Source: Georgenia satyanarayanai (GTDB lineage Bacteria; Actinomycetota; Actinomycetes; Actinomycetales; Actinomycetaceae). Taken from it: a stretch of DNA of 64,000 nucleotides. The number at the start of each line of letters is the position of its first letter. Position 1 is the stretch's first letter. The stretch covers positions 813,802-877,801 of the forward strand of contig NZ_UETB01000001.1 of assembly GCF_900116375.1 (NCBI RefSeq), read 5' to 3'. The position numbers and the translations under genes were made by a program. The notes beneath the pieces were generated by a model. That model saw nothing but the letters and a program-made list of their open reading frames with translations. It was not told the DNA's origin and made no database searches. Below, in pieces: positions 32,199 through 40,895 of the stretch.

Positions 32199-35030
32199 TC
32201 AGACGCTGGACCACGCGACGACGCCGCGTCGCACGAGCTCGATGGCGCGCCGGGCGGTGCGGCGTCCCTCGGCGTCGGGTGCGGCGGTGGCGAGCTGGTC
32301 GAGGACGTCGAGGATCTGCTTGCACCACCGCACGAAGTCCCCGGCCCCGATCTCGGTGCCGTCCAGGACCGAGTCGAGCGGCGCGCCCTTGGCCCACGCG
32401 TGGACGATGGACACGATCCCGGCGTCGACCGGCTCCGAGGACGGCACCCCGTGCTGGGACTCCCGCTCGGCGAGCTCGTCCGAGACACGCACGGTCTGGC
32501 GCACGGCGTCCCCCAGCGCCCCGCCCCCGGCGCCGGTGGGCGCACTGAGGGCGTCGTTGCGGGCGCTGTAGACGACGGTGGACACCACGGCGGCGAGCTG
32601 GGCGGCGTCGAGGCCCGCCCACAGGCCGCGGCGCAGGCACTCGGCCAGGACGAGGTCCTTCTCCGCGTACAGGCGCGCGAGCCAGCGGCCGTTGTCGGTG
32701 ACGACCATGCCGCCGGCGCCGTCGGGCTCGAGGTAGCCGAGCTCTGTGAGAAGTGCGCAGACCTTGTCGAAGTCGCGGGCGATGGACGAGGTCCGGGTCT
32801 CGATGCGCTGGAGCAGGCGCTGGTGCTCGGCGTCGAGCGAGGCCCAGCGGTTCGCCCACCGGGCGTGCTCCTCGCGGTCGCTGCACCCGTGGCAGGGGTG
32901 GGCCCGCAGCCGGCGGCGCAGCTCGTCGATCTCCTCACCGATGTCGGCGCCCGCCTCGCCGGCCCGCGCGACGGGAGCAGCGGGCGGCGCGGCCTGGACG
33001 GCGCTGCGCAGCCGGGCGGCCAGGTCCCGGCGCTGACCGGCGTCCCGGAGGTTGGCGTGCTTGGGCACCGGCACGGTGGCCACGGTCGTGGCCCCGTGGG
33101 GCAGCTCGGTGCTCGTGAGGGTCCGCACGCGTGGCTCGGGGGTGAGGACGCGGACCACCGGGGAGTCGAGGCGGTCGGCGTCGACGTCCAGCACGAGTGC
33201 CCACAGGGTGCGCCGCCCGCGGCGGTACTCGAGGACGTCCCCGCGCCGCACGGCCGCGAGGGAGGCGTGGACGGCACGCTGCGCGGCCCGGGACCGTTCG
33301 CGTGACCGGTCCTTCTCCAGCTCGGTGATCTGCCGGCGCAGGCGTGCGTACTCGGTGAAGTCCCCGAGGTGGCACGTCATCGCGGTGGCGTACCCGGCCA
33401 GGGCCTCCTCGTTGCGCCGCGCCTGGCGGGCCAGCCCCACGACGCCGCGGTCCGCCTGGAACTGGGCGAAGGAGCCCTCGAGGGTCTCCCGCGCCTGCGG
33501 GTAGGCGAGCGTGCCGAGGAGGTTGACGGCCATGTTGTAGGTGGGGTGGAAGCTCGAGCGCAGCGGGTAGGTGCGGCGCGAGGCGAGGCCGGCCAGCCCG
33601 CCGGGGTCGACGTCCTCGCCGTACAGCACGATGGCGTGGCCCTCGATGTCGATGCCACGGCGACCGGCACGCCCGGTGAGCTGGGTGTACTCCCCCGGCG
33701 TGAGAGCGGCGTGGGCGGTGCCGTTCCACTTGTCCAGCCGCTCGAGGACCACCGAGCGCGCCGGCATGTTGATCCCCAGCGCCAGCGTCTCCGTCGCGTA
33801 CACGACCTTGACCAGCCCAGCCGCGAAGAGCGCCTCGACGGTCTCCTTGAACACCGGCAGCAGGCCGGCGTGGTGGGCCGCCACGCCTCGCTGCAGCGCC
33901 TGCGACCACGCGTGGTAGCCCACGACCGCGAGGTCCTCCGGCGGCAGCGCCGCACAGCGCTCCTCGACGACCTGGGCGATGGCGCGGGCCTCGGCGGCGT
34001 TCGTCAGCCGGACGCGCGAGCGCAGGGTCTGCTCGACGGCCGCCTCGCAGCCCGCGCGGGAGAAGACGAAGACGATGGCGGGCAGCAGCCCCGCCTCGTC
34101 GAGCCGCTCGACCACGACCGGGCGCGGCGCGGGGCGCACGTGCCCCATCCGGGCGGGTGGACGGCCCCGCCCGCCCCTCGGGTCGCGCCGGCGACCGGGC
34201 GGTGCGGAGCCGGTGCGGGCGGCGCGCCGCACCGCCTCGAGGAGCTCGGGGTTGATCGGCGGGTTCGGGCCGGGGTCGGTGGGGTCCACGCGGGCGCTGT
34301 AGAGGTCGAGGACGCGGTCGCGGACCATGACGTGCTGCCACAGCGGCACGGGCCGGTGCTCGGACACGACGACGGCGGTGTCCCCGCGCACCATGCTGAG
34401 CCAGTCGCCGAACTCCTCGGCGTTGGAGACCGTGGCCGACAGCGAGACGAGGAGGACGTCGTCGGCGAGGTGGAGGATGACCTCCTCCCACACCGGGCCG
34501 CGGAAGCGGTCGGCGAGGTAGTGGACCTCGTCCATGACGACGTAGCCGAGGTCCACCAGGGTGGGCGAGCCCGCGTAGAGCATGTTGCGCAGCACCTCGG
34601 TGGTCATGACGACGACGTCGGCCTCCCCGTTGATCGTCGTGTCACCGGTGAGCAGGCCGACCTTGCCCTCCCCGTGCGCGGCGACGAGGTCGAGGTACTT
34701 CTGGTTGCTCAGGGCCTTGATGGGCGTGGTGTAGAAGGTCTTGCGGCCGGTGCGCAGCCCGAGGTGGACGGCGAACTCCCCCACGACCGTCTTGCCGGCG
34801 CCCGTGGGCGCCGCGACGAGGACGCTGCGTCCCTCCTCGAGCTGCTCGCAGGCCTCCCGCTGGAAGTCGTCGAGCTGGAAGCCGATGCCGGCGGCGAAGG
34901 CGGCGAGCTCGCTGCGCTCGGCGCGGGCCCGCCTGCGGGCGGCGGCGTACCGCTCGGCGGGGCTGGGCTCGGTGGAGGTGTCAGCCGCCTCGACCGTGGT
35001 CTCGGGGCGACGCTTGCGTCGTGGGCTCAC
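32199..35030 (-). CDS. helY: Ski2/Mtr4-type DEAD/DEAH RNA helicase HelY
   Basis: A 943-residue superfamily 2 helicase, the actinobacterial HelY relative of Mtr4/Ski2. Motif I is APTGAGKT, Ia TTPIKALSNQK, II DEVH (MDEVHYL), III SATVSN, V/VI TETLALGINMPAR and QLTGRAGRRGID. An Arg/Gly/Pro-rich insertion (PPGRRRDPRGGRGRPPARMG) lies between the RecA-like domains and a long C-terminal DSHCT-type region follows, with a Cys pair (CHGCSD). GTG 35030 overlaps the upstream kinase gene stop (GTGA). In mycobacteria helY also follows tatAC. Likely cytosolic RNA processing or decay. Confidence 0.93.
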   Translation of the reverse strand: MSPRRKRRPETTVEAADTSTEPSPAERYAAARRRARAERSELAAFAAGIGFQLDDFQREACEQLEEGRSVLVAAPTGAGKTVVGEFAVHLGLRTGRKTFYTTPIKALSNQKYLDLVAAHGEGKVGLLTGDTTINGEADVVVMTTEVLRNMLYAGSPTLVDLGYVVMDEVHYLADRFRGPVWEEVILHLADDVLLVSLSATVSNAEEFGDWLSMVRGDTAVVVSEHRPVPLWQHVMVRDRVLDLYSARVDPTDPGPNPPINPELLEAVRRAARTGSAPPGRRRDPRGGRGRPPARMGHVRPAPRPVVVERLDEAGLLPAIVFVFSRAGCEAAVEQTLRSRVRLTNAAEARAIAQVVEERCAALPPEDLAVVGYHAWSQALQRGVAAHHAGLLPVFKETVEALFAAGLVKVVYATETLALGINMPARSVVLERLDKWNGTAHAALTPGEYTQLTGRAGRRGIDIEGHAIVLYGEDVDPGGLAGLASRRTYPLRSSFHPTYNMAVNLLGTLAYPQARETLEGSFAQFQADRGVVGLARQARRNEEALAGYATAMTCHLGDFTEYARLRRQITELEKDRSRERSRAAQRAVHASLAAVRRGDVLEYRRGRRTLWALVLDVDADRLDSPVVRVLTPEPRVRTLTSTELPHGATTVATVPVPKHANLRDAGQRRDLAARLRSAVQAAPPAAPVARAGEAGADIGEEIDELRRRLRAHPCHGCSDREEHARWANRWASLDAEHQRLLQRIETRTSSIARDFDKVCALLTELGYLEPDGAGGMVVTDNGRWLARLYAEKDLVLAECLRRGLWAGLDAAQLAAVVSTVVYSARNDALSAPTGAGGGALGDAVRQTVRVSDELAERESQHGVPSSEPVDAGIVSIVHAWAKGAPLDSVLDGTEIGAGDFVRWCKQILDVLDQLATAAPDAEGRRTARRAIELVRRGVVAWSSV

Positions 35031-35965
35031 CCCTCGACTGTATGCGTCAGCACCGACAGTGCACGCGGGTGCACGTCGCACTGGAGGGGCAGCGCGGTGA
35101 GCGGCTCGCCGTCGACGATCGCCACCGGCGGGTTGGCGCCCAGCGCGGTGAACGGCTCGACCCGCACGCTGCGCGCCCGTCGCACGCTCACGGCGGGGTG
35201 GTCGACGTGCCGCCCGGAGAACAGGAGCGGGAAGAGCCGCACGACGGCGGCACGCGACAGCCCGCGGGCGGTGACGAGGTCGAGCAGGCCGTCGTCGGGC
35301 ACGGCGCCCGGCGCCACCCGCATCCCGCCGCCGAAGAGCGGGGTGTTGGAGACGGTGACGAGGGTGGCGTCCTGCTCCCACGTCTCGCCGTCGGCGGTGA
35401 TCCGGAAGCCGTAGGGGCGGAAGGCGGACAGTTCGGCGAAGATCGCGCGGACGTACCGCCCGCCGTTCCCGGGCCAGCGCAGCCGTGAGGCGTGGTGCCC
35501 GACCGCGGCGTCCAGGCCCGCGCACAGCGAGCTCACGTACCAGCGGCTGGTCGGCTCCCCAGGGGTGCTGACGGCGACGGCGTCGACCTGCCGCACGCCG
35601 TCGTCGGCGGTGAGGGCGCGGCGCAGGACGGCGAGGGCCGCGGGGATGTCGTGGACGGGCAGGTCCAGGGCGCCGGCGATGTCGTTGCCGCTGCCGACGG
35701 CGACGATGCCGAGCGGCACGCCCGTCCCGGCGAGGACGTTCGCCCCGAGGTTGACCATCCCGTCCCCGCCGACGACGACGACCGCGTCCAGCCCCTCGGC
35801 GAGGGCGGCCCGGGCCCGGGAGAGCGCGTCGTCGTAGTCGCGGCCGGTGAGGTCGAGAGGCGTGTGGCCGGCCTCGCTCAGACCGGTGAGGACCTCGCTG
35901 CGGGCCCGGGCGGCCCGGCCGCGCCCCGCCGTGGGGTTGCAGACGACACCGACACGCCGCCTCAC
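35027..35965 (-). CDS. Diacylglycerol/lipid kinase (YegS/BmrU family)
   Basis: A 312-residue protein with the diacylglycerol-kinase catalytic fold: VVCNPTAGRGRAA, the nucleotide-binding VVVVGGDGMVNLGANVLAGT, and VAVGSGNDIAGALDLP, followed by the C-terminal beta-sandwich (FGGGMRVAPGAVPDDGLLDLVTARGLSR). It should phosphorylate a lipid or a related alcohol at the membrane surface. Both ends overlap neighbours by four bases (tatC upstream, helY downstream), so it is embedded in the tat-helY operon, a place where M. tuberculosis has no such gene. Confidence 0.92.
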   Translation of the reverse strand: MRRRVGVVCNPTAGRGRAARARSEVLTGLSEAGHTPLDLTGRDYDDALSRARAALAEGLDAVVVVGGDGMVNLGANVLAGTGVPLGIVAVGSGNDIAGALDLPVHDIPAALAVLRRALTADDGVRQVDAVAVSTPGEPTSRWYVSSLCAGLDAAVGHHASRLRWPGNGGRYVRAIFAELSAFRPYGFRITADGETWEQDATLVTVSNTPLFGGGMRVAPGAVPDDGLLDLVTARGLSRAAVVRLFPLLFSGRHVDHPAVSVRRARSVRVEPFTALGANPPVAIVDGEPLTALPLQCDVHPRALSVLTHTVEG

Positions 35966-36762
35966 GCGTCGGGCTCGAGGAGCTCGGCCTCGTGGGCGGC
36001 ACGGCGGCGTTCGGCCCGGCGGTCGTGGAGCGCCGCGATGCCCACGGCCCCGAAGTAGAGGGCGCACATGGGCACGGCCAGCGCGATCATCGTCCAGGGG
36101 TCCGGGGTGGGGCTGGCGATGCCGGCGAAGACGAAGACGAGGAGCACCGCCCAGCGCCACCCCCCGAGCAGCGCACGTGCCGACACCAGCCCGATCGCGT
36201 TGAGCAGCACCATGACGAGCGGGACGAGGAAGGCGATGGCGAAGGCGAGGACCACCCGCATGACGAAGCGCACGTAGTCCGTCGCGGGCATGTAGTTGAG
36301 CGCGCCCTCGGGGGTGAACTGGGTGAGCACCCGGATCGCGTTGGGCAGGACCATCCAGGCGAGGACCGCACCGGCGAGGAAGAGCGGCACCCCCGCGACG
36401 ACGAAGAGCATGCTGCGGCGCTTCTCGCTGCGCGTGAGGCCAGGGGCGACGTAGGCCCACAGCTGGTAGAGCCACCACGGGCTGGCGAGGAACACGGCGA
36501 GCCACAGCGAGACCCGGACCTGCATGTCGAAGGCGGCGGCGGGGCTGGTGAAGTTCAGCGCCGCTGACAGCCCGGAGTCGTCGACCGCTCGGACGGGCGC
36601 CTGGATGGCGTCGAAGACGGGCTCGTAGAAGAACCAGCTGACGACGGCCATGACGACGATCCCCGCCAGGGCGAGCAGCACACGGCGGCGCAGCTCACGC
36701 AGGTGCTCGACCAGCCGCATGCGGCCCTCGGGGTTGCGGGCGTGCCCCGTCCTCAGCGCCAC
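35962..36762 (-). CDS. tatC: Sec-independent translocase subunit TatC
   Basis: A 266-residue TatC, the receptor core of the twin-arginine protein export system in the cytoplasmic membrane. It shows the family beginning MRLVEHLRELRRR with the conserved Glu, six predicted transmembrane helices, and segments SPWWLYQLWAYVAPGLTRSEKR and PNAIRVLTQFTPEG. The tail is cytosolic and charged. GTG 36762 has a GAGGA ribosome-binding site; an internal ATG (MRLVEHL) is an alternative. tatA lies 24 bp upstream. Confidence 0.95.
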   Translation of the reverse strand: MALRTGHARNPEGRMRLVEHLRELRRRVLLALAGIVVMAVVSWFFYEPVFDAIQAPVRAVDDSGLSAALNFTSPAAAFDMQVRVSLWLAVFLASPWWLYQLWAYVAPGLTRSEKRRSMLFVVAGVPLFLAGAVLAWMVLPNAIRVLTQFTPEGALNYMPATDYVRFVMRVVLAFAIAFLVPLVMVLLNAIGLVSARALLGGWRWAVLLVFVFAGIASPTPDPWTMIALAVPMCALYFGAVGIAALHDRRAERRRAAHEAELLEPDA

Positions 36763-36786
36763 GGAGTCCTCGTCCTGCGGCGGGTG

Positions 36787-37065
36787 CTAGCGGCCCGTCC
36801 CGCCCGGTGGTGTGGTGCCGGGGTCGTCCGCGGACGGCGGGGCCGTCGTGGGGTTGGGCGTGGCGCTCGGGGAGGTCGGGCCGCCGGACGCGGGGCCGGA
36901 GGGCGGCGGCGTGGAGTCGTCCTCACGCAGCTCGGTGACCTCCTTCTTGAAGATCTTGAGGGACTTGCCGATGCTGCTCGCCACGTCCGGGAGCCGCTTC
37001 GCGCCGAAGAGCAGCACGATGATGAGGACGATGATGAGGATCTGCAGCAGAGAGGGGGGTCGCAT
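36787..37065 (-). CDS. tatA: Sec-independent translocase subunit TatA
   Basis: A 92-residue TatA with one N-terminal transmembrane helix (LLQILIIVLIIVLLFGAKRLPDVA), the FG hinge, the amphipathic helix SSIGKSLKIFKKEVTELRED and an unstructured Pro/Ser/Thr-rich tail. It forms the export pore with TatC. Gene order pafC-(small ORF)-tatA-tatC is as in mycobacteria apart from the inserted 103-codon gene. Confidence 0.95.
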   Translation of the reverse strand: MRPPSLLQILIIVLIIVLLFGAKRLPDVASSIGKSLKIFKKEVTELREDDSTPPPSGPASGGPTSPSATPNPTTAPPSADDPGTTPPGGTGR

Positions 37066-37113
37066 GACGTGCCTTCGCGTCGGGTCCTGGGACTTCGAGT
37101 CTACGCCGCGGGC

Positions 37114-37425
37114 TCAGCGCAGTCCGACCCGCCGCCACCGGGCCATCGCCCGGGCGGCGCGGGCGGCGCGTCGCTCGCGGCGGGCGCGCAGGTTGTCCTC
37201 ACGCCGGTGGCGGGCGTCGGCGACCTCCGCGGGCGGCGCGAGGTAGGCCGGGACGATCGGCGCCGGCGGCTCGGTGCCGGTCACCGCCGCCAGCCGCTCG
37301 CTCACCTGCTCGAGCCCGCGCAGCTCCGCGAGCAGCGTCTTGCCCCGCCGCCACAGGCCCAGGCCGATGACGGCGTACAGGGCCAGCGCCGCGAGCACGA
37401 GGAGGAGCCAGAGCCACCAGGTCAT
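37114..37425 (-). CDS. Small single-pass membrane protein between pafC and tatA
   Basis: A 103-residue protein: an N-terminal transmembrane helix (MTWWLWLLLVLAALALYAVIG), a short helical linker (LLAELRGLEQVSERLAAVTG) and a very basic Arg/Ala-rich tail. Its ATG overlaps the pafC stop (ATGA), so expression is coupled to pafC. I recognise no family. Given its site it might tether or regulate a neighbouring product at the membrane, but that is speculation. Confidence 0.75.
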   Translation of the reverse strand: MTWWLWLLLVLAALALYAVIGLGLWRRGKTLLAELRGLEQVSERLAAVTGTEPPAPIVPAYLAPPAEVADARHRREDNLRARRERRAARAARAMARWRRVGLR

Positions 37426-38393
37426 GAGCCCGAGGATATGTCGTCGTAGGCGGCGAGTGCCTCGGCGGCCTGCTGGGCGACGGCGGCGGCCAGCTCGGGC
37501 GGCGTCACGGCGCGCACCTCGGCGCCGAGGCCGAGGACGACGTTCGCCAGCCACGCCGGGTCTGCCACCCGCAGGCGCACCCGCATCCCGCCGTCGGGCA
37601 GGTCCTCGTGGTCGACGACGGGCACCCGCTCGGCCAGCCACCGTGCCCGGGGGGCGAGCTCGAGCTCGGCGAGGAGGTCGTCGTCGTCGAGCTCCGGCTC
37701 GGTGGTCCGGCCGGTGGCCTCGGGCGCGTGGACGGCGGCGGTGGCGAGGACCTCGGCGGCCAGGACGCGGTCGAGGCGGAAGTGGCGCAGCCCGTCCACG
37801 CGGTGGCACCAGGCGCGCAGGTACCAGCGGCTGCCGTCCCAGACGAGCTCGAGGGGGTCGACGTCGCGCTCGGTGACGACGTCGGCGGCCGAGACGTACC
37901 GCAGGTGGAGCCGGCGGCCGGCCGCGAGGGCCTGACGGACGGGGGCGAGGGCGGCGCTCGCGTCGCTCACGTGGACGTCCACGGCCTGCGCGGCACGGGC
38001 CGCCTCCCCGGCGGCGGCGGTGAGCTTGGCGGTGGTGCTGCGCAGGACGTCGTCGTCGATGCCGCCGTCGGCGCTCAGCGCCTCCAGCGGACGCAGGGCG
38101 ACGAGCAGGGCCAGGGCCTCGTGGGCACCCAGGCGCAGCGGGCGGTCCATGCCGCGCGGGTTCGTCAGGGTGAGGACCTGGCGGTCGTACTCGTCGGCGG
38201 CGAAGTCGATGAGGTCGTCGGGCAGGTAGCCGGGCGTGCCCGTGACCCACAGGAGGTTGACGTCGGCGAGGACCTGCCGCTCGCTCACCGCGAAGTGGGC
38301 GGCGACCTCGGCGACGGGCACCCCGGGGTTCTCCCCGAGGTAGGCGATGAGGGCGAGCAGCCGGGTGAGGCGCTCACCGGTGGTCTCAGGCAC
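37422..38393 (-). CDS. pafC: WYL-domain transcriptional regulator PafC
   Basis: A 323-residue regulator with an N-terminal winged HTH (ERLTRLLALIAYLGENPGVPVAEVAAHFAVSERQVLADVNLLW) and a WYL domain (LHLRYVSAADVVTERDVDPLELVWDGSRWYLRAWCHRVDGLRHFRLDRV). PafB and PafC act together to activate the LexA-independent DNA-damage response of actinobacteria. GTG 38393 overlaps the pafB stop by 8 bp. The proteasome-accessory gene pafA is not in the window. Confidence 0.93.
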   Translation of the reverse strand: MPETTGERLTRLLALIAYLGENPGVPVAEVAAHFAVSERQVLADVNLLWVTGTPGYLPDDLIDFAADEYDRQVLTLTNPRGMDRPLRLGAHEALALLVALRPLEALSADGGIDDDVLRSTTAKLTAAAGEAARAAQAVDVHVSDASAALAPVRQALAAGRRLHLRYVSAADVVTERDVDPLELVWDGSRWYLRAWCHRVDGLRHFRLDRVLAAEVLATAAVHAPEATGRTTEPELDDDDLLAELELAPRARWLAERVPVVDHEDLPDGGMRVRLRVADPAWLANVVLGLGAEVRAVTPPELAAAVAQQAAEALAAYDDISSGS

Positions 38394-39354
38394 GTGCGGC
38401 CTCCCCCAGGGCGGCGACGGCGCGCAGGCGGGCGAGGACCGCCTCGCGCAGCGCGGGCGGCTCGATGACGAGGACGGCCGGTCCGTAGGCGGCGATCTCC
38501 GCCGCGAGGGAGAGCTCGTCGTCGGTCTCGACGACGACGACGTCGCGCCCGTCCCGCTCCCCCCGCTCCTCGACGGCGCGGGCGCGCAGGGCGGCACCGC
38601 GCTCGGGGAGGACCGCGAGGACGGCGTGCACGCGGCCTCCGCCGCTGCCGGCGAGGATGGCCTGCGCGTCGTGCTCGGGCACCTCGTGGGCACCGGTCGG
38701 TCCCGTGGCTCGGACCGTGCCGACGACGCGGGAGAGGCGGAAGACGCGCGGGGCGTCGCGGTCGGCGTCGTAGCCGATGAGGTACCAGCCGCGGTCGCGG
38801 CTCACGAGGCGCCACGGCTGCACGCGGCGGGCCGTCTCCTCGCCGGTCGAGGCGGCCCGGTAGGTGAAGGAGACGGCCTGCCGGGCGCCGATCGCGTCGA
38901 GGAGCGGGCCGAGGGCCGTCTCGGCGGCCTGCACGCGCAGGGCGACACCGATGTGGGCGTCGGGGTCCGCGCCGGCGGCGACGGCGCGCAGCTTGGTGAG
39001 GCCGCGGTGCGCCGAGCCGTGGAGGTGGGCGTCCTGCCAGACCGTGGCGGCCAGGGACAGCACACCGATCTCCGCGGCGGTGAAGGTCACCTCGGGCAGG
39101 GAGTAGCCGGCCGTGTCGAGCCGGTAGCCGACGGCGTCCTCGTGGACCGGGTCGACGTCGGTGACGATCGGCACGCCGAGGTGGCGCAGGAGGTCCTTGT
39201 CGCGCTCGAACATCCGCTCGAAGGCGACGTCGTTCGCGGCGTCGTGGTAGCCGTTGACGGACGCGCGGATGTCCGCCTTGGTCAGCCGGCCCGGGGCGTG
39301 CCGGAGCGCGATGAGGAGGTCGAGCAGCCGCTCGGCCGGGTCCACGCGAGTCAC
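38386..39354 (-). CDS. pafB: WYL-domain transcriptional regulator PafB
   Basis: A 322-residue partner of PafC: HTH part VDPAERLLDLLIALRHAPGRLTKADIRASVNGYHDAANDVAFERMFERDKDLL, then a WYL domain with AVSFTYRAASTGEETARRVQPWRLVSRDRGWYLIGYDADRDAPRVFRLSRV. GTG 39354 is preferred to GTG 39363 because TACGGT (39362-39367, minus strand) ends 7 nt before it, the leaderless arrangement. Its promoter faces a tandem repeat array and the divergent DUF3866 gene. Confidence 0.92.
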   Translation of the reverse strand: MTRVDPAERLLDLLIALRHAPGRLTKADIRASVNGYHDAANDVAFERMFERDKDLLRHLGVPIVTDVDPVHEDAVGYRLDTAGYSLPEVTFTAAEIGVLSLAATVWQDAHLHGSAHRGLTKLRAVAAGADPDAHIGVALRVQAAETALGPLLDAIGARQAVSFTYRAASTGEETARRVQPWRLVSRDRGWYLIGYDADRDAPRVFRLSRVVGTVRATGPTGAHEVPEHDAQAILAGSGGGRVHAVLAVLPERGAALRARAVEERGERDGRDVVVVETDDELSLAAEIAAYGPAVLVIEPPALREAVLARLRAVAALGEAARA

Positions 39355-39432
39355 GGTGCCCACCGTACTTGCTGGAGACACCCTCCCCCTCCCCGGCGCC
39401 CCCCTTCTCGCCGAGCGCCGCGCCTCCAACCC

Positions 39433-39612
39433 GCCGACAGCGCACTTTCCGCCGACAGCGCACTTTCCGCCGAGAGCGCACTTGCCGCCGAGAGCGCACT
39501 TTCCGCCGAGAGCGCACTTTCCGCCGAGAGCGCACTTTCCGCCGAGAGCGCACTTGCCGCCGAGAGCGCACTTTCCGCCGAGAGCGCACTTGCCGCCGAG
39601 AGCGCACTTTCC
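39433..39612. repeat. Tandem array of ten 18-bp units
   Basis: Ten consecutive units of consensus GCCGAGAGCGCACTTTCC. Units 1 and 2 read GACAG in place of GAGAG; units 3, 7 and 9 end TTGCC instead of TTTCC. There are no spacers, so it is not a CRISPR. It sits midway between the divergent -10 elements of pafB (39362-39367) and the DUF3866 gene (39680-39685), 65-67 bp from each. Two more units, inverted, occur at 59651-59686. Function unknown. Confidence 0.95.
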
Positions 39613-39692
39613 GCCGCCCCTCCCCGCCGAGCACTGACGTGTTCCTACGGCGCTCCCGGCGCCCGAGGGCAGGCGACGGTAGCGTGCGCCAG

Positions 39693-40787
39693 GTGATCTC
39701 CTGGCGTGACGGTGTGGTGAGGGCGGTGCGCGGCTCGTGGGCCGGCGCCGTCGAGCTCGAGGTCGACCTGGACCGGCCGGCCGGGGACCGCTCGTCGGTC
39801 CGCGCGCTGGCGTACACCGCCCTGGTCGGTGAGCCCGAGGTGGGCTACCGCGTGACCCTGACCGTCTCCGCGCTCGTCCGCGGGCTCGGCACGGGCGGCT
39901 ACGCGATGGTCGTCGCCCTCCCCGACCGCCTGCCCGCCGACCCGCCTCCGGGCCCCGGCCACGTCGTCAAGGCCCGGTACACGCCGCTGCAGCCGATGCT
40001 CCTCGGGGTCGACGAGCAGGAGTCGCCCTGGCACGAGCGGATGCGCGACGCCGACGACGTCGGCGGGCTCGCCGTCGTCGTCGCGGACCTGCACTCCGCG
40101 CTGCCCGCGGTCATCGCGGGCGTGCGCGCCGCCGGCGGGGACCGGAAGGTCGCCTACGTCATGACCGACGGCGGGGCGCTGCCGCTGGCCTTCTCCCGCT
40201 CGGTCGCGCAGCTGCGCGAGGCGGGCTGGCTGGCGGCGACGATCACGGCGGGGCAGGCCTTCGGCGGGGACCACGAGGCCGTCAACGTCCACACGGCGCT
40301 GCTCGCGGCGCGCCACGTCGTGGACGCGGACGTCGTCGTCGTCACGCAGGGGCCGGGCAACCTCGGCACCGGGACGCGCTGGGGCTTCTCGGGCGTCGCC
40401 GCAGGCGAGGCCGTCAACGCGGCCGCGGCGCTGGGCGGTCGGCCGGTGGCGGCGCTGCGCGTCTCGCAGGCCGATCCGCGCGACCGCCACCGCGGCGTGT
40501 CGCACCACTCGACGACCGCCTACGGACGCGTGGCCCTGGGCCGCGCCGACGTCGTCGTGCCCGTGGCCGACGGCGAGCTCTGGACCCGGGTGCACGAGCA
40601 GGCCGCCGGCCTGTGCGAGCCGGTCGGCCGCCACCGCCTCGTCGAGGTGCCGGTGACGGGGCTGCGTGCCGCGCTGGAGGACTCCCCCGTGCGCCTGTCG
40701 ACGATGGGCCGGGGCCTGGAGGAGGACGAGGCCGCCTTCATCGCCTCGGCCGCCGCCGGTGCCCACGCCGCCACCCTCACCACCTGA
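39693..40787 (+). CDS. DUF3866 family protein
   Basis: A 364-residue cytosolic protein of the DUF3866 family. Typical marks are the N-terminus ISWRDGVVRAVRGSWAGAVELEV, VKARYTPLQPMLLGVDEQESPWHE, VAYVMTDGGALPLAFS, and VVVTQGPGNLGTGTRWGFSGVAAGEAVNA. GTG 39693 fits both the family start (I-x-W) and a TAGCGT at 39680-39685 ending 7 nt upstream. The family is conserved beside proteasome/pafBC genes in actinobacteria but has no assigned activity. Confidence 0.9.
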   Translation: MISWRDGVVRAVRGSWAGAVELEVDLDRPAGDRSSVRALAYTALVGEPEVGYRVTLTVSALVRGLGTGGYAMVVALPDRLPADPPPGPGHVVKARYTPLQPMLLGVDEQESPWHERMRDADDVGGLAVVVADLHSALPAVIAGVRAAGGDRKVAYVMTDGGALPLAFSRSVAQLREAGWLAATITAGQAFGGDHEAVNVHTALLAARHVVDADVVVVTQGPGNLGTGTRWGFSGVAAGEAVNAAAALGGRPVAALRVSQADPRDRHRGVSHHSTTAYGRVALGRADVVVPVADGELWTRVHEQAAGLCEPVGRHRLVEVPVTGLRAALEDSPVRLSTMGRGLEEDEAAFIASAAAGAHAATLTT

Positions 40788-40807
40788 CCCCGTCCACGAA
40801 CGTCGCA

Positions 40808-40862
40808 ACTGGTCGGTCCGACGACGCGGCAAGCGATGGCCGCCGTCGCCCGACCGACCAGT
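40808..40862. terminator. Convergent terminator between DUF3866 and PH-domain genes
   Basis: An 11-bp perfect outer stem (ACTGGTCGGTC at 40808-40818 with GACCGACCAGT at 40852-40862) enclosing a second GC-rich hairpin. It lies between two converging genes and can terminate both. Confidence 0.65.
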
Positions 40863-40895
40863 GGGGCGAGCGTGGTGGGAGGCGGGACGGACCCG

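Noticed and set aside
32103-35414. Two plus-strand frames of 400 and 681 codons
   Set aside because: Antisense shadows of helY and the 3' end of the lipid kinase gene.
35031-36002. N-terminal extension of HelY in the same frame
   Set aside because: This stretch is the lipid kinase gene read in another frame; the real helY start is GTG 35030, overlapping the kinase stop.
39433-39612. CRISPR array
   Set aside because: Units are contiguous with no unique spacers, 18 bp is too short, and there are no cas genes.
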